Shown piece by piece: positions 44,083-52,215 of a DNA stretch of 64,000 bases; position 1 is the stretch's first letter; every line of letters starts with the position of its first letter. The notes beneath the pieces were generated by a model. It made no database searches, was not told the origin of the DNA, and saw only the letters and a program-made list of their open reading frames with translations. Location: assembly GCA_016721845.1 (NCBI GenBank), contig JADKHK010000013.1, positions 372,001 through 436,000 on the forward strand. The letters are read 5' to 3'. The stretch comes from Lysobacterales bacterium. Lineage in GTDB: Bacteria; Pseudomonadota; Gammaproteobacteria; Xanthomonadales; Ahniellaceae. A program made the position numbers and the translations under genes.

Positions 44083-45594
44083 TCAGGTGTCCTGATCCTC
44101 GCGGCGGATGCGCTGGCGTTCGAGTTCGGCCATGTAGGGCTTGAGTTCCTCGATTCGGGCCTCGACGCGGGCGCGTTGGTAATAGTCGACGCCGGGGCGT
44201 TCGAGCAGACGCTTGAGTTGTTCCATCGCGTCGTAGGGACGACCGGTGTACAGCGCGACTTCGGCGTGGGCTTCGAGCGCACGGGTGTCTTCGCCAGCCA
44301 GTTCGCAGGCTCGTGCGAACGTGCCCTGGGTGGTCGGATCGGTGCCGTACTTCGCCAGGATCGGGCGCAGCACGGCCATCGCACGCTGCCCACTGGCCTT
44401 GTCGCCATTGGCGTTGAGTGCATCGGCATACGCCAGTTGCACGGCGCGGTGGTCGGGCGAAACCTCGGCCAGCGACTGCAACTGCTTCAACGCCGCGGCA
44501 GCGTCGCCGGCGGCGCGCTGCGCTTCGGCACGCGGCAGCAGGAGGGCGAGATCGCCCGGGGCCTTGACCAGCAGCCGATCGAATTCGGCCAGTGCGGACT
44601 TCGACTGACCCGAACGCAGCAGTGCCAGTGCCAGACCGTAGCGCAGCGACGGCTCGTGCGCCTCGTCGGCATGACGCAATTCGCCGCGGTAGGTGTCGAC
44701 AAGTTTCGCCGGCTCTTTCGATGTGAGCACGTGCGCCCGCTCGCGCATGAGCCGGAAGCGCGCTTCGTTCGCCGCCGATTCGGTGACCGCGGGCGGATTT
44801 CTCCGAATCGCCTCGACGCGGTTCTTCGCCTCGGTGATGCGCGACGCGGTGACCGGGTGGCTGCGCAGGAATTCGGGCACTTCGACGCTGTTGTTGGAGC
44901 GGGTGGCGCGGCCCATGCGCGCGAAGAACCCGGCCATCGCTTCCGGATCGAAGCCGGCCTTGGCCAAGGTGAAGATGCCGATGCGGTCGGCTTCATACTC
45001 GTTGTGGCGGGTGAAGTTGATCGCCTGCTGCTGCATCAGGCCCATGCCGCTGATCACCGCGGCTTCGGCACCATTGCCTGTGGAATTGCGCGAAGCGATG
45101 ATCGCGCCAAGCATTGCCAGCGCAATCGGCAGGGTCGCCTTCTGCATCGACTCGTAGGCACGCACCAGATGATGTTGCGTCACATGCGCGACCTCGTGCG
45201 CGAGCACCGCAGCCACTTCGCTTTCGCTCTCGGCGGTGTGCATCAGGCCGACATTCAGGCCGATGAAGCCGCCGGGTGCAGCGAACGCGTTGATCTCATC
45301 CGATCGCACGACGAAGAAGGTGAATTCCTGCTCCGGACGTTCGCTGAGCGCGACCAGGCGATAGCCGAGGGCGTACACGTAGTCGTCGATCAATGCATCT
45401 TCCAGCACCAGGTCGACGCGGCGCATTTCATACAGCATGCGCGCGCCATAGCGTGCTTCTTCCTCGGGGCTGAGCACGGTGCCCGCCGATGAGCCCATAT
45501 CGGGCAGTTCGACATTCTGGGCAAACGCGAACGGCGCGCTCAGTACGAAGGCTATAATCGCGGTCAGCAAACGGGTTCGCACGGTCAGACTCAT
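44083..45594 (-). CDS. bepA: Periplasmic M48 metalloprotease/chaperone with TPR
   Basis: BepA (YfgC) assists outer-membrane protein and LptD assembly and degrades misassembled proteins. The 503-residue protein has a signal peptide (AIIAFVLSAPFAFA), the zinc motif HEVAH with the third ligand in HNEYEADRIG, the M48 gatekeeper His region (RSHPVTASRI), and a C-terminal TPR half (~290-480). BepA homologues are typical gammaproteobacterial genes of this length. Confidence 0.93.
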   Translation of the reverse strand: MSLTVRTRLLTAIIAFVLSAPFAFAQNVELPDMGSSAGTVLSPEEEARYGARMLYEMRRVDLVLEDALIDDYVYALGYRLVALSERPEQEFTFFVVRSDEINAFAAPGGFIGLNVGLMHTAESESEVAAVLAHEVAHVTQHHLVRAYESMQKATLPIALAMLGAIIASRNSTGNGAEAAVISGMGLMQQQAINFTRHNEYEADRIGIFTLAKAGFDPEAMAGFFARMGRATRSNNSVEVPEFLRSHPVTASRITEAKNRVEAIRRNPPAVTESAANEARFRLMRERAHVLTSKEPAKLVDTYRGELRHADEAHEPSLRYGLALALLRSGQSKSALAEFDRLLVKAPGDLALLLPRAEAQRAAGDAAAALKQLQSLAEVSPDHRAVQLAYADALNANGDKASGQRAMAVLRPILAKYGTDPTTQGTFARACELAGEDTRALEAHAEVALYTGRPYDAMEQLKRLLERPGVDYYQRARVEARIEELKPYMAELERQRIRREDQDT

Positions 45595-45644
45595 GGTGCC
45601 ACGGACCCCGTTAGCCTAACCCGAGTTCCGTTAAGGCCGTGCAC

Positions 45645-45983
45645 ATGCGCTTTTCGCTATTCATCCAGGATTCGCCGGAATCGGGCGCGGCCGTGGCCAG
45701 TGCGCTCGGATTCGCGATTGCGGCCGTGGCCGCCGGCCATGAGTTGCGTCAGATGTTTTTCCACGGCGATGGCGTGCGGAGCGCGCGCGCGAGTGCCGAA
45801 GCCGACCACGACCTGCGGGCGCTGGTCGCCCTGGCGCGGCGGCACCAGGTGCCGCTGCTGGCCTGTTCGACCTGGCTGGAACGTCTCGGTGTCGTGTCGG
45901 GGGGCGCCGTGCAGGCGGGCAGCCTGGGGCAATGGTGCGGCGTGCTGGACGACGTCGATCGCGTCGTGAGTTTCCGCGCATGA
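45645..45983 (+). CDS. tusD: Sulfur relay protein TusD (DsrE-like)
   Basis: TusD accepts persulfide sulfur from TusA and passes it to TusE for 2-thiolation of tRNA wobble uridine. The 112-residue DsrE-fold protein has the expected active Cys at ~76 (LLACSTWLERLGV). The ATG at 45645 follows AAGG; a GTG 6 bp upstream is an alternative. It is the first gene of tusDCBE, with ATGA overlap to tusC. Confidence 0.9.
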   Translation: MRFSLFIQDSPESGAAVASALGFAIAAVAAGHELRQMFFHGDGVRSARASAEADHDLRALVALARRHQVPLLACSTWLERLGVVSGGAVQAGSLGQWCGVLDDVDRVVSFRA

Positions 45984-46324
45984 AACGCGTCGCCGTGATC
46001 TTCTCGCGTGGCCCATGGCGCGGGGTCGACGCCGGTGCCGGCATCGATGCGGCATTGGCCGTGCTGGCCTTCGAACACGATGTGCAGGTCGGCTTCATCG
46101 GTGCCGGTGTCGAATTGCTCGCCGGGGCCGACGAGGGCGACGAACGTGCGCAACGACATCGCATGGTGGCTGCGCTCGCGCATCACGGCGCCAGCCGTTT
46201 GCTGGCCAGTCGCGAGTGCCTGCGGGCCCGTGATCTGGTGCCGCGTGGCGCCGAAATCGAACAGATCGACCGCGGCGGTTTCGCGGCCTGGCTGGCGGAG
46301 GCAGACCATGTCCTCACGTTCTGA
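45980..46324 (+). CDS. tusC: Sulfur relay protein TusC (DsrF-like)
   Basis: The 114-residue DsrE/F-fold subunit pairs with TusD and TusB in the TusBCD hexamer. The N-terminus (RVAVIFSRGPWRGVDAGAGID) is typical of TusC. It overlaps tusD by ATGA and tusB by 17 bp. Confidence 0.88.
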   Translation: MKRVAVIFSRGPWRGVDAGAGIDAALAVLAFEHDVQVGFIGAGVELLAGADEGDERAQRHRMVAALAHHGASRLLASRECLRARDLVPRGAEIEQIDRGGFAAWLAEADHVLTF

Positions 46325-46607
46325 GACCCTGCACTGCCTTGTCCGCGCACCACGCGACGGCGAGGCGCTGACGCTGGCCTTGTCGGTGCTGGCCACGGGC
46401 GACGCCCTGCTGCTGCTGCAGGACGGCGTGCACGCGGCGTTCCTCGACGATCTCGTGTTGCCGGCTGGCGTCGAGCCCTGCGTGTTGATGGTCGACGTGC
46501 TGCTGCGCGGGCTCGACCCACAGCGCATACGCGGCTTCAATCCGATCGACGAGGCCGGATTCGTCGCACTCGCGGCACGCATGCAGCGGCAGGTGTGCTG
46601 GGCATGA
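46308..46607 (+). CDS. tusB: Sulfur relay protein TusB (DsrH-like)
   Basis: This 99-residue DsrH-fold protein is the third TusBCD subunit. The sequence TGDALLLLQDGVHAAF is characteristic. GGAG precedes the ATG, which lies inside the end of tusC. Its stop overlaps the tusE start. Confidence 0.87.
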   Translation: MSSRSETLHCLVRAPRDGEALTLALSVLATGDALLLLQDGVHAAFLDDLVLPAGVEPCVLMVDVLLRGLDPQRIRGFNPIDEAGFVALAARMQRQVCWA

Positions 46608-46939
46608 CCGAGATCGACTTCGATGGCCATCGCATCGAACTGGACGAACGCGGCTACCTGCGTCATGGCGCGGACTGGACCGTGGCGCTGGCCGCGCACC
46701 TTGCCGCGCAGGACGGCATCACGCTGACCAACGAGCATTGGGACATCCTGAACCTGCTGCGCGGTCACTACCAGGCCTTCCGCATCGCACCGCCGATGCG
46801 CCTGCTGGTGAAGGAGGTCGGCCGGCAGTTCGGTCCCGACAAGGCCAGCAGCCGATACTTGTATCGATTGTTTCCCGAAGGTCCGGCCAAACAGGCTTGT
46901 CGTTACGCCGGGCTGCCCAAACCTATGAGCTGCATATGA
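46604..46939 (+). CDS. tusE: Sulfur relay protein TusE/DsrC, two-cysteine type
   Basis: TusE takes persulfide from TusBCD and delivers it to MnmA on tRNA. The 111-residue protein matches the DsrC family (HWDILNLLRGHYQAF, SSRYLYRLFP). The C-terminal arm is KQACRYAGLPKPMSCI, with Cys99 and Cys110 spaced 11 residues apart. Classical TusE, as in E. coli, keeps only the penultimate Cys; both Cys are the DsrC pattern. No dsrAB sulfite-reductase genes are near, so the tRNA role is still favoured. Confidence 0.9.
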   Translation: MTEIDFDGHRIELDERGYLRHGADWTVALAAHLAAQDGITLTNEHWDILNLLRGHYQAFRIAPPMRLLVKEVGRQFGPDKASSRYLYRLFPEGPAKQACRYAGLPKPMSCI

Positions 46940-47199
46940 GCAAGATCCTGATGTATTCCACTGCCATCTGCCCATACTGCGTCGCGGCCAAGAATTTTCT
47001 GGTGGGGCGCGGACTGGGCTACGAGGAAGTGCGGGTCGATCGCGACCGCAGCGCTTTCGACACCATGCTGTCGCGCAGCGGCGGGCGCCGCAGCGTGCCA
47101 CAGATCTTCATCAACGACCGCCATGTCGGCGGCTATGACGAACTGATGCAACTGCATCGCAACGGAGAACTGGATTCATGGCTCACGACCACCCCGTAA
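46936..47199 (+). CDS. grxC: Glutaredoxin 3-like
   Basis: The 87-residue dithiol glutaredoxin has active site CPYC (Cys12/Cys15), the TVP-like loop (RRSVPQIFI, cis-Pro) and GGYDEL for glutathione binding. It overlaps tusE by ATGA and the next gene by 22 bp, so it belongs to the tus operon and may reduce its thiols. Confidence 0.92.
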   Translation: MSKILMYSTAICPYCVAAKNFLVGRGLGYEEVRVDRDRSAFDTMLSRSGGRRSVPQIFINDRHVGGYDELMQLHRNGELDSWLTTTP

Positions 47200-47576
47200 G
47201 CGACGGCGGCAACGACCGCGTTCAGGCGTTCACCGACTTCCGCAAGCGCATGAACGAGCGCATCCTCGCCGAGGACAACCAAGTCGTGCGCCGCTTCTTC
47301 GCGCTCGACACCCAGACCTACAAGCCCGGCGCGCTCGACGTGAAGACCAAGGAACTGCTCGGTCTGGTGGCGTCGATGGTGCTGCGCTGCGACGACTGCA
47401 TCAGTTACCACGTCGCACAGTGCAAGGAAGTCGGCGTCAACCGCGACGAGTTCTTCGAGGCGTTCAGCGTCGGTTTGGTCGTCGGTGGCTCCATCGTCAT
47501 CCCGCACCTGCGCCGCGCCGTGGATTTCCTCGATCAGCTGGAAACGCAGGCGGACTCGGCGCATTCTGGCGTTTGA
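47178..47576 (+). CDS. Carboxymuconolactone-decarboxylase/AhpD-like protein
   Basis: The 132-residue AhpD-like protein has the redox motif CDDCISYH (Cys-x-x-Cys followed by His, ~74-81) of the peroxidase-like CMD branch. GGAGAA precedes the ATG, which lies inside grxC. It is the last gene of the tus-grx operon. A thiol-disulfide or alkylhydroperoxidase function is plausible. Confidence 0.87.
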   Translation: MAHDHPVSDGGNDRVQAFTDFRKRMNERILAEDNQVVRRFFALDTQTYKPGALDVKTKELLGLVASMVLRCDDCISYHVAQCKEVGVNRDEFFEAFSVGLVVGGSIVIPHLRRAVDFLDQLETQADSAHSGV

Positions 47577-47639
47577 CCGCATCCGCCGGGATAATGGCGG
47601 GCTACGCGGCCCGCTTGGCCGTTCCCCGGAAGAGTTCCC

Positions 47640-48644
47640 ATGACACACACGATTGCGGTGATCCGCGGCGACGGCATCGGCCCCGAGATCATGGACGCGA
47701 CCCTGCGCGTGCTCGATGCGCTGCAATGCGGTTTCAAGTACGAATTCGTCGAAGCCGGCCTCGAAGCGCTGGAAAAGCACGGCACGCTGCTGCCGGAGCA
47801 CACGCTCGAGGCGATCGCCAAGCATCGCGTCGCCTTGAAGAGTCCGCTGACCACGCCGGTCGGCGAAGGCTTCAGTTCGATCAACGTCGAGCTGCGCAAG
47901 CGTTTCGACCTGTACGCCAACGTGCGCCCGGCGATCAGCTTCCCGGGCACCAAGTCGCGCTACGAGAACATCGACCTGATCACCGTGCGTGAAAACACCG
48001 AGGGCGCCTACATCGGCGAAGGCCAGGCGCTGTCTGCGGACGGCCAGGTGGCGACGCTGACGCAGAAGATCACGCGCCGCGGTTCCGAACGCATCGCGCG
48101 TTATGCCTTCGATCTGGCACGCAAGGTCGGCCGCAAGAAGGTCACCATCGTGCACAAGGCGAACATCCTGAAGTCGACCTCGGGCCTGTTCCTGCGCGTG
48201 GCGCGTGAAGTCGCGGCCGAATATCCGGATATCCAGATGACCGAGATGATCGTCGACAACTGCTGCATGCAGTTGGTCATGAATCCGCACCAGTTCGACG
48301 TCATCGTCACGACGAATCTGTTTGGCGACATCATCTCGGACCTGTGCGCGGGTCTGGTCGGTGGGCTCGGACTGGCGCCGGGTGCCAACATCGGCACCGA
48401 CGCCGCGATCTTCGAGGCGGTGCACGGCTCGGCACCGGACATCGCCGGCCAGGGCATCGCCAATCCGGTCGCTTTGTTGCTGGGTGCGGCACAGATGCTC
48501 GACCACTTCGCGATGGTCGACAAGGCCGCGAAGCTGCGTCTCGCAATCCGTCAGACCATGGCCGCCAAGGATCGCGTGACGCGCGATCTGGGTGGCGACG
48601 GCACCACGTCCTCGTTCGCCGACGCGATCATTTCGCGGCTCTGA
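47640..48644 (+). CDS. NAD-type isocitrate dehydrogenase
   Basis: The 334-residue beta-decarboxylating dehydrogenase has the isocitrate motif SSINVELRKRFDLYANVRP and TVRENTEGAYIGEG. The SxNxxLR signature separates isocitrate dehydrogenases from isopropylmalate dehydrogenases (LxxR type). The coenzyme region HGSAPDIAGQGIANP fits the NAD-dependent short type known in Xanthomonadaceae. GGAAGAG precedes the ATG. It stands alone between the tus operon and the kinase gene. Confidence 0.88.
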   Translation: MTHTIAVIRGDGIGPEIMDATLRVLDALQCGFKYEFVEAGLEALEKHGTLLPEHTLEAIAKHRVALKSPLTTPVGEGFSSINVELRKRFDLYANVRPAISFPGTKSRYENIDLITVRENTEGAYIGEGQALSADGQVATLTQKITRRGSERIARYAFDLARKVGRKKVTIVHKANILKSTSGLFLRVAREVAAEYPDIQMTEMIVDNCCMQLVMNPHQFDVIVTTNLFGDIISDLCAGLVGGLGLAPGANIGTDAAIFEAVHGSAPDIAGQGIANPVALLLGAAQMLDHFAMVDKAAKLRLAIRQTMAAKDRVTRDLGGDGTTSSFADAIISRL

Positions 48645-48656
48645 TCGCGATTGCGT

Positions 48657-51521
48657 TCAGAGCCCTTCGGGCAGCGACTCACCGCGCCCGAAGGCCGCGA
48701 GTTCCCGCTCCGTCTCCGCAATTTTCGGATGTTCGGGATTGAGCTTGGATCGACGCAAGCGCAGCGCTTCTTCGTACAGCGACGTGATCTCGTTGCTTTC
48801 ACCGCCCGCCGCTCGCAGCGTGCGTGCCAGTTCCATGTCGATTAGGGCGACGCGCGGTCCGGGTTCGATCGGTTGCGCGAGGAAACTGTCGCGTGCCCAG
48901 CGCAGTTCGGATGCCGCGTCCGTGAACGAACCGCTGCGGCGCAGGCAGCGGCCGAGCAGGGCGCGTGTCCAGCGTGCCTGTTCCGGTTGATCCGGAAAGA
49001 GTGTCGCTGAGATATCGATCGAACGTCGGAACTGCGCGCAGCTTTCGGCGAGACGGTCGGCACGATCCAGGACAATGCCGTACGAATTCAGTGTGCCGAC
49101 CAGTCCGATGTTCTTCCCCTGGGTTTCGCGCAACGCGACGATCATGGCCATTTCCGACGTGGCGCGACTCGTGTCGCCAATCTCGGCGCGCACCGAAGCC
49201 ATTGCGTCGCGTGCCGTCAGCGTGCGATCGCCGTCGTCGCCGAAGTTCGCTGCCCAGATCTTCGCGGCCTCTTCGAAATAGGGCAGTGCTGAAGCGAACT
49301 CGTCGCGCACGTAGAGCAGGCTGCCGTAGTTGAACAACGCCACGGCAAGATCATCGTGATTGGCGCCGAGCGTGCGTCGCTTGCTGTCGATGACGTCCTT
49401 GAACAGTGCCGACGCTTCCTCGAAGCGGTGCATGCGTTTGAGCAGATCGGCGATCTCGCCCTTGGTGCTCAGGCTGAGCGGGTGATCGGCGCCGAGGATG
49501 CGCGTATGTTCGGCGAGCACGGCCTGAAATGCGGGCAGCGCTTCATCGAACTGGTTCATGGCGCCGAGCGAGCGCGCAATCTCGTGACGGGTGCTGTTCA
49601 GCGTGGTGGCGCTGGCGTGCGTGGCTTGATAGTCGATCAGCGCGCGTCGCAGCAGCGGCAGCGCCAGGTCGTAATGCTGTTCGTCCGCCTGCGCCTCGGC
49701 GAGCAAGCACAGCACGTCGGCACGCAGTTGCGCCTGATCGGAGCCTGCCGGCCAATCGTCCAGCAGTCGCTCAAGGGTCGAGATCACTTGTCCGGCACGT
49801 CGTTGCTGCAGGTCGATTTCCGCGCGCAGAATGGTCGTTTCGATGCGCGCCACATCGGTCGCGGGCAGGCTGCGTTGCATCGCGTCCAGTGCGTCGGCGA
49901 TGTGCTCGGCCGCGGCGTAGTCGCTGTCGGTGAGCAGCACGCGCGCATGCGCCATCAGCGCCTGCTGTCGCGTGCCGGTGCCCAGGTCGGTCATCGTCCT
50001 GATTTCGTCGAACAAGGACCGCGCCTGCTTCAGCTCGCCAAGGCTGTGATAGACGTTGCCGAGGTCGGTGAGCAAGGACGCGCGCAGGTCGGTGTCGATG
50101 CTGCGGTCATTGCGCAGGCGTGCGGCGCCCTGATCGACGAGTTCGCGGGCGGTCAAGGCTCGACCATCCATGGCCTGCGGATCCGCGGCCTGGAACAGTT
50201 CGCTCAACACGCGCCGCGCGGCATCGGCTCGGAGCGCCTGCATCGTTGCCTGTTCGGCCTGCCACGACGTGGCGACGATGCCGGCCGCAGCGACGGCGAT
50301 CAAGGCGGCCGACACGGCGACCCCGACGCGATGACGTCGCACGAATTTGCGGGCGCGTTCGCGCCAGTCGGCCGGGCGCGAGCGCAGCGGTCGGTCGTCG
50401 AGCCAGGCGCGCAAGTCTTCAGCGAAGGCCTCGGCGCTGCCGTAGCGCTCCTTTGGGGCACGCGCGATGGCCGTCGCGACGATCTGTTCGAGGTCGCGGT
50501 CGAGGGTGCGACGCAATTCCTGTGTCGACACCGAGCGCTGACGTGCGATATCGACGGGTTCGGCACGGCGTCGCGACGACTCGTCGCTGCGTCGCGACAG
50601 CGCCTGCCGCAGTCGTTGCGGCTCCTGTTCGCAGATGACTGCCGCTGCATGGCGGCCGTTGCCGATGACATAGGGCAGCCGTCCGCACAGCAGTTCGAAC
50701 AGCACGACACCGAGTGCATGCACATCGGTGGCGGTGCTGACGCCTTCGCCGAGGATTTGTTCGGGCGCGGCATACTCCGGCGTCATCGGCGCTGCTGCCG
50801 TGCCCGTCACGCCTTGGTCAGCGACTTCGTCGAGCAGTTTGGCGATGCCGAAGTCGAGCAGCCGCACCTGCCCCGTCGTATCGACCAGGATATTCGATGG
50901 CTTGATGTCGCGATGCACGACCAGATTGCGGTGTGCGAAGCCGGCGGCATCGATGACCTGAAGGAACAGGGTGACGCGTTCGCGCAGCGTGAGTCGGCGG
51001 GCGTCGCACCAGCGCAACAAGTCCTCGCCGTCGATGTATTGCATCGCCAGCCACGGTGATCCGTCGGCGCTCATGCCGCCGTCGATGAAATGCGCGATGT
51101 TCGGGTGCTGCAGCCGCGCCAGAATCGAGCGTTCGCGTTCGAAGCGGCGAATCAGGGCCGGTTCGGTGAAGCCGGCGGCGATCAGCTTCAACGCCACGAT
51201 CTGAACGCCGCCATCGACATCGCGTTCGGCGCGATAGACGACGCCCATGCCGCCTCGGCCAATCAGCGCGGTCGGTCGAAAGGGTCCGATGGATGAAGGA
51301 AGTGCGTGGTCGGCGGCAAGGCCATCCAGCAGGTCGCGCGCTTCGCCTTGCAGCACCGTGGCCTGTGCGGCATGGGCGGCGAGCATGGATTGCACTTCAT
51401 CGCGCAAGGCTTCGTCCTGCCCCGATTCCCGCAAGACATAGTGTTCGCGTTCGGCCAAGGGCTGGTCCAGCGCTTGCTGGAACAAGGCTTTGACGCGCGC
51501 CCAGTCGGCGGCTTCGGTCAT
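48657..51521 (-). CDS. Membrane Ser/Thr protein kinase with C-terminal TPR region
   Basis: The 954-residue protein has an intact Hanks-type kinase domain: the glycine loop GRGGMGVVY (88-96), ATP-binding Lys112 in ALKLI, HRDIKPSN (203-210), DFG (223-225) and the APE region. One membrane helix follows (~399-420). The ~530-residue C-terminal part is helical with TPR-like repeats, probably periplasmic. The start overlaps the upstream sigma-factor stop by ATGA, so the two are co-translated. The architecture fits kinases that regulate ECF43-type sigma factors (PknT of Vibrio, PknS of Xanthomonas citri). Regulated genes are unknown. Confidence 0.92.
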   Translation of the reverse strand: MTEAADWARVKALFQQALDQPLAEREHYVLRESGQDEALRDEVQSMLAAHAAQATVLQGEARDLLDGLAADHALPSSIGPFRPTALIGRGGMGVVYRAERDVDGGVQIVALKLIAAGFTEPALIRRFERERSILARLQHPNIAHFIDGGMSADGSPWLAMQYIDGEDLLRWCDARRLTLRERVTLFLQVIDAAGFAHRNLVVHRDIKPSNILVDTTGQVRLLDFGIAKLLDEVADQGVTGTAAAPMTPEYAAPEQILGEGVSTATDVHALGVVLFELLCGRLPYVIGNGRHAAAVICEQEPQRLRQALSRRSDESSRRRAEPVDIARQRSVSTQELRRTLDRDLEQIVATAIARAPKERYGSAEAFAEDLRAWLDDRPLRSRPADWRERARKFVRRHRVGVAVSAALIAVAAAGIVATSWQAEQATMQALRADAARRVLSELFQAADPQAMDGRALTARELVDQGAARLRNDRSIDTDLRASLLTDLGNVYHSLGELKQARSLFDEIRTMTDLGTGTRQQALMAHARVLLTDSDYAAAEHIADALDAMQRSLPATDVARIETTILRAEIDLQQRRAGQVISTLERLLDDWPAGSDQAQLRADVLCLLAEAQADEQHYDLALPLLRRALIDYQATHASATTLNSTRHEIARSLGAMNQFDEALPAFQAVLAEHTRILGADHPLSLSTKGEIADLLKRMHRFEEASALFKDVIDSKRRTLGANHDDLAVALFNYGSLLYVRDEFASALPYFEEAAKIWAANFGDDGDRTLTARDAMASVRAEIGDTSRATSEMAMIVALRETQGKNIGLVGTLNSYGIVLDRADRLAESCAQFRRSIDISATLFPDQPEQARWTRALLGRCLRRSGSFTDAASELRWARDSFLAQPIEPGPRVALIDMELARTLRAAGGESNEITSLYEEALRLRRSKLNPEHPKIAETERELAAFGRGESLPEGL

Positions 51522-52081
51522 CGTGCGGCGACACCCTGCAGGTCGCGCAACAGGAATGCGCGCGCGGTATCCCAGTCGCGACGTACGCTGCGATCGCTGA
51601 TGCCGAGGTCGGAGGCGATTTCCTCGAAGCTGAGTCCGGCAAAGAAATGCGCCTCGACGATGTGCGCGAGCTGGCCATCGCGGGCTTCAAGGCGATTCAA
51701 GGCCTGATCAATGGCAAGCAAGTCGCCGACGCGGGTGTCGACCGGAAGCCCCATCGCGCCGGAAAGATCGGTCCGGATCACGTCACCGCCGCGCTTTTCG
51801 GAGGACCGCCGCCGTGCCTCGTCGATGATGATCTGGCGCATCGCCTTGGCCGCAAGCCGGAAGAAATGCTGGCGATCGCTCAAGGGGCGGGCGACGTCCG
51901 GCATCAGTTTGAGGAACGCTTCGTGCACGAGGGCGGTGGCCGACAGGGTGGCCGGGCCTTGCTGGCCGAGCGACCGGCTGGCCATCCGCTTCAGTTCCGA
52001 ATAGACCTCCGCAAAGGCGCGTTCGGCGGCCTCGGCATCGCCGCGCCGGGCCTGATTCAACCATTCCGTCAATTCGCCCAT
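51518..52081 (-). CDS. ECF sigma factor, TIGR02999/ECF43-like, coupled to a Ser/Thr kinase
   Basis: The 187-residue protein has sigma region 2 (ALVHEAFLKLM, then FFRLAAKAMRQIIIDEARRR) and region 4 (LSFEEIASDLGISDRSVRRDW). Where most ECF factors have an acidic DAED-type motif before the LVQE helix, this one has SATA (Ser47, Thr49). In ECF43 factors such as EcfP of Vibrio, phosphorylation of a Thr in this region supplies the charge. The ATG at 52081 gives the family length; a longer frame upstream has no added homology. It is translationally coupled to the kinase. Confidence 0.88.
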   Translation of the reverse strand: MGELTEWLNQARRGDAEAAERAFAEVYSELKRMASRSLGQQGPATLSATALVHEAFLKLMPDVARPLSDRQHFFRLAAKAMRQIIIDEARRRSSEKRGGDVIRTDLSGAMGLPVDTRVGDLLAIDQALNRLEARDGQLAHIVEAHFFAGLSFEEIASDLGISDRSVRRDWDTARAFLLRDLQGVAAR

Positions 52082-52215
52082 GGCGCCAGCCTTTGAGGTG
52101 GAGGCCAGCATACTGGCCCTTGCCTGCGCCACGGCAGTCCGCCTTGTGCCGCCCCCGTTGACCCGCTGTGGTTTTTTTGCGACGATGTCGCGCATCCGCA
52201 ACAACTCGTGCCGAA

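Noticed and set aside
45553..45558. TATAAT on the plus strand as tusD promoter
   Set aside because: It is a perfect -10 but no acceptable -35 is found 16-18 bp upstream, and it lies in the bepA coding region; left unassigned.
46604..46939. Dissimilatory sulfur oxidation (dsr) locus
   Set aside because: The DsrC-like cysteines and DsrEFH-like genes are explained by the tRNA-thiolation Tus system; no dsrAB or related genes are present in the window.
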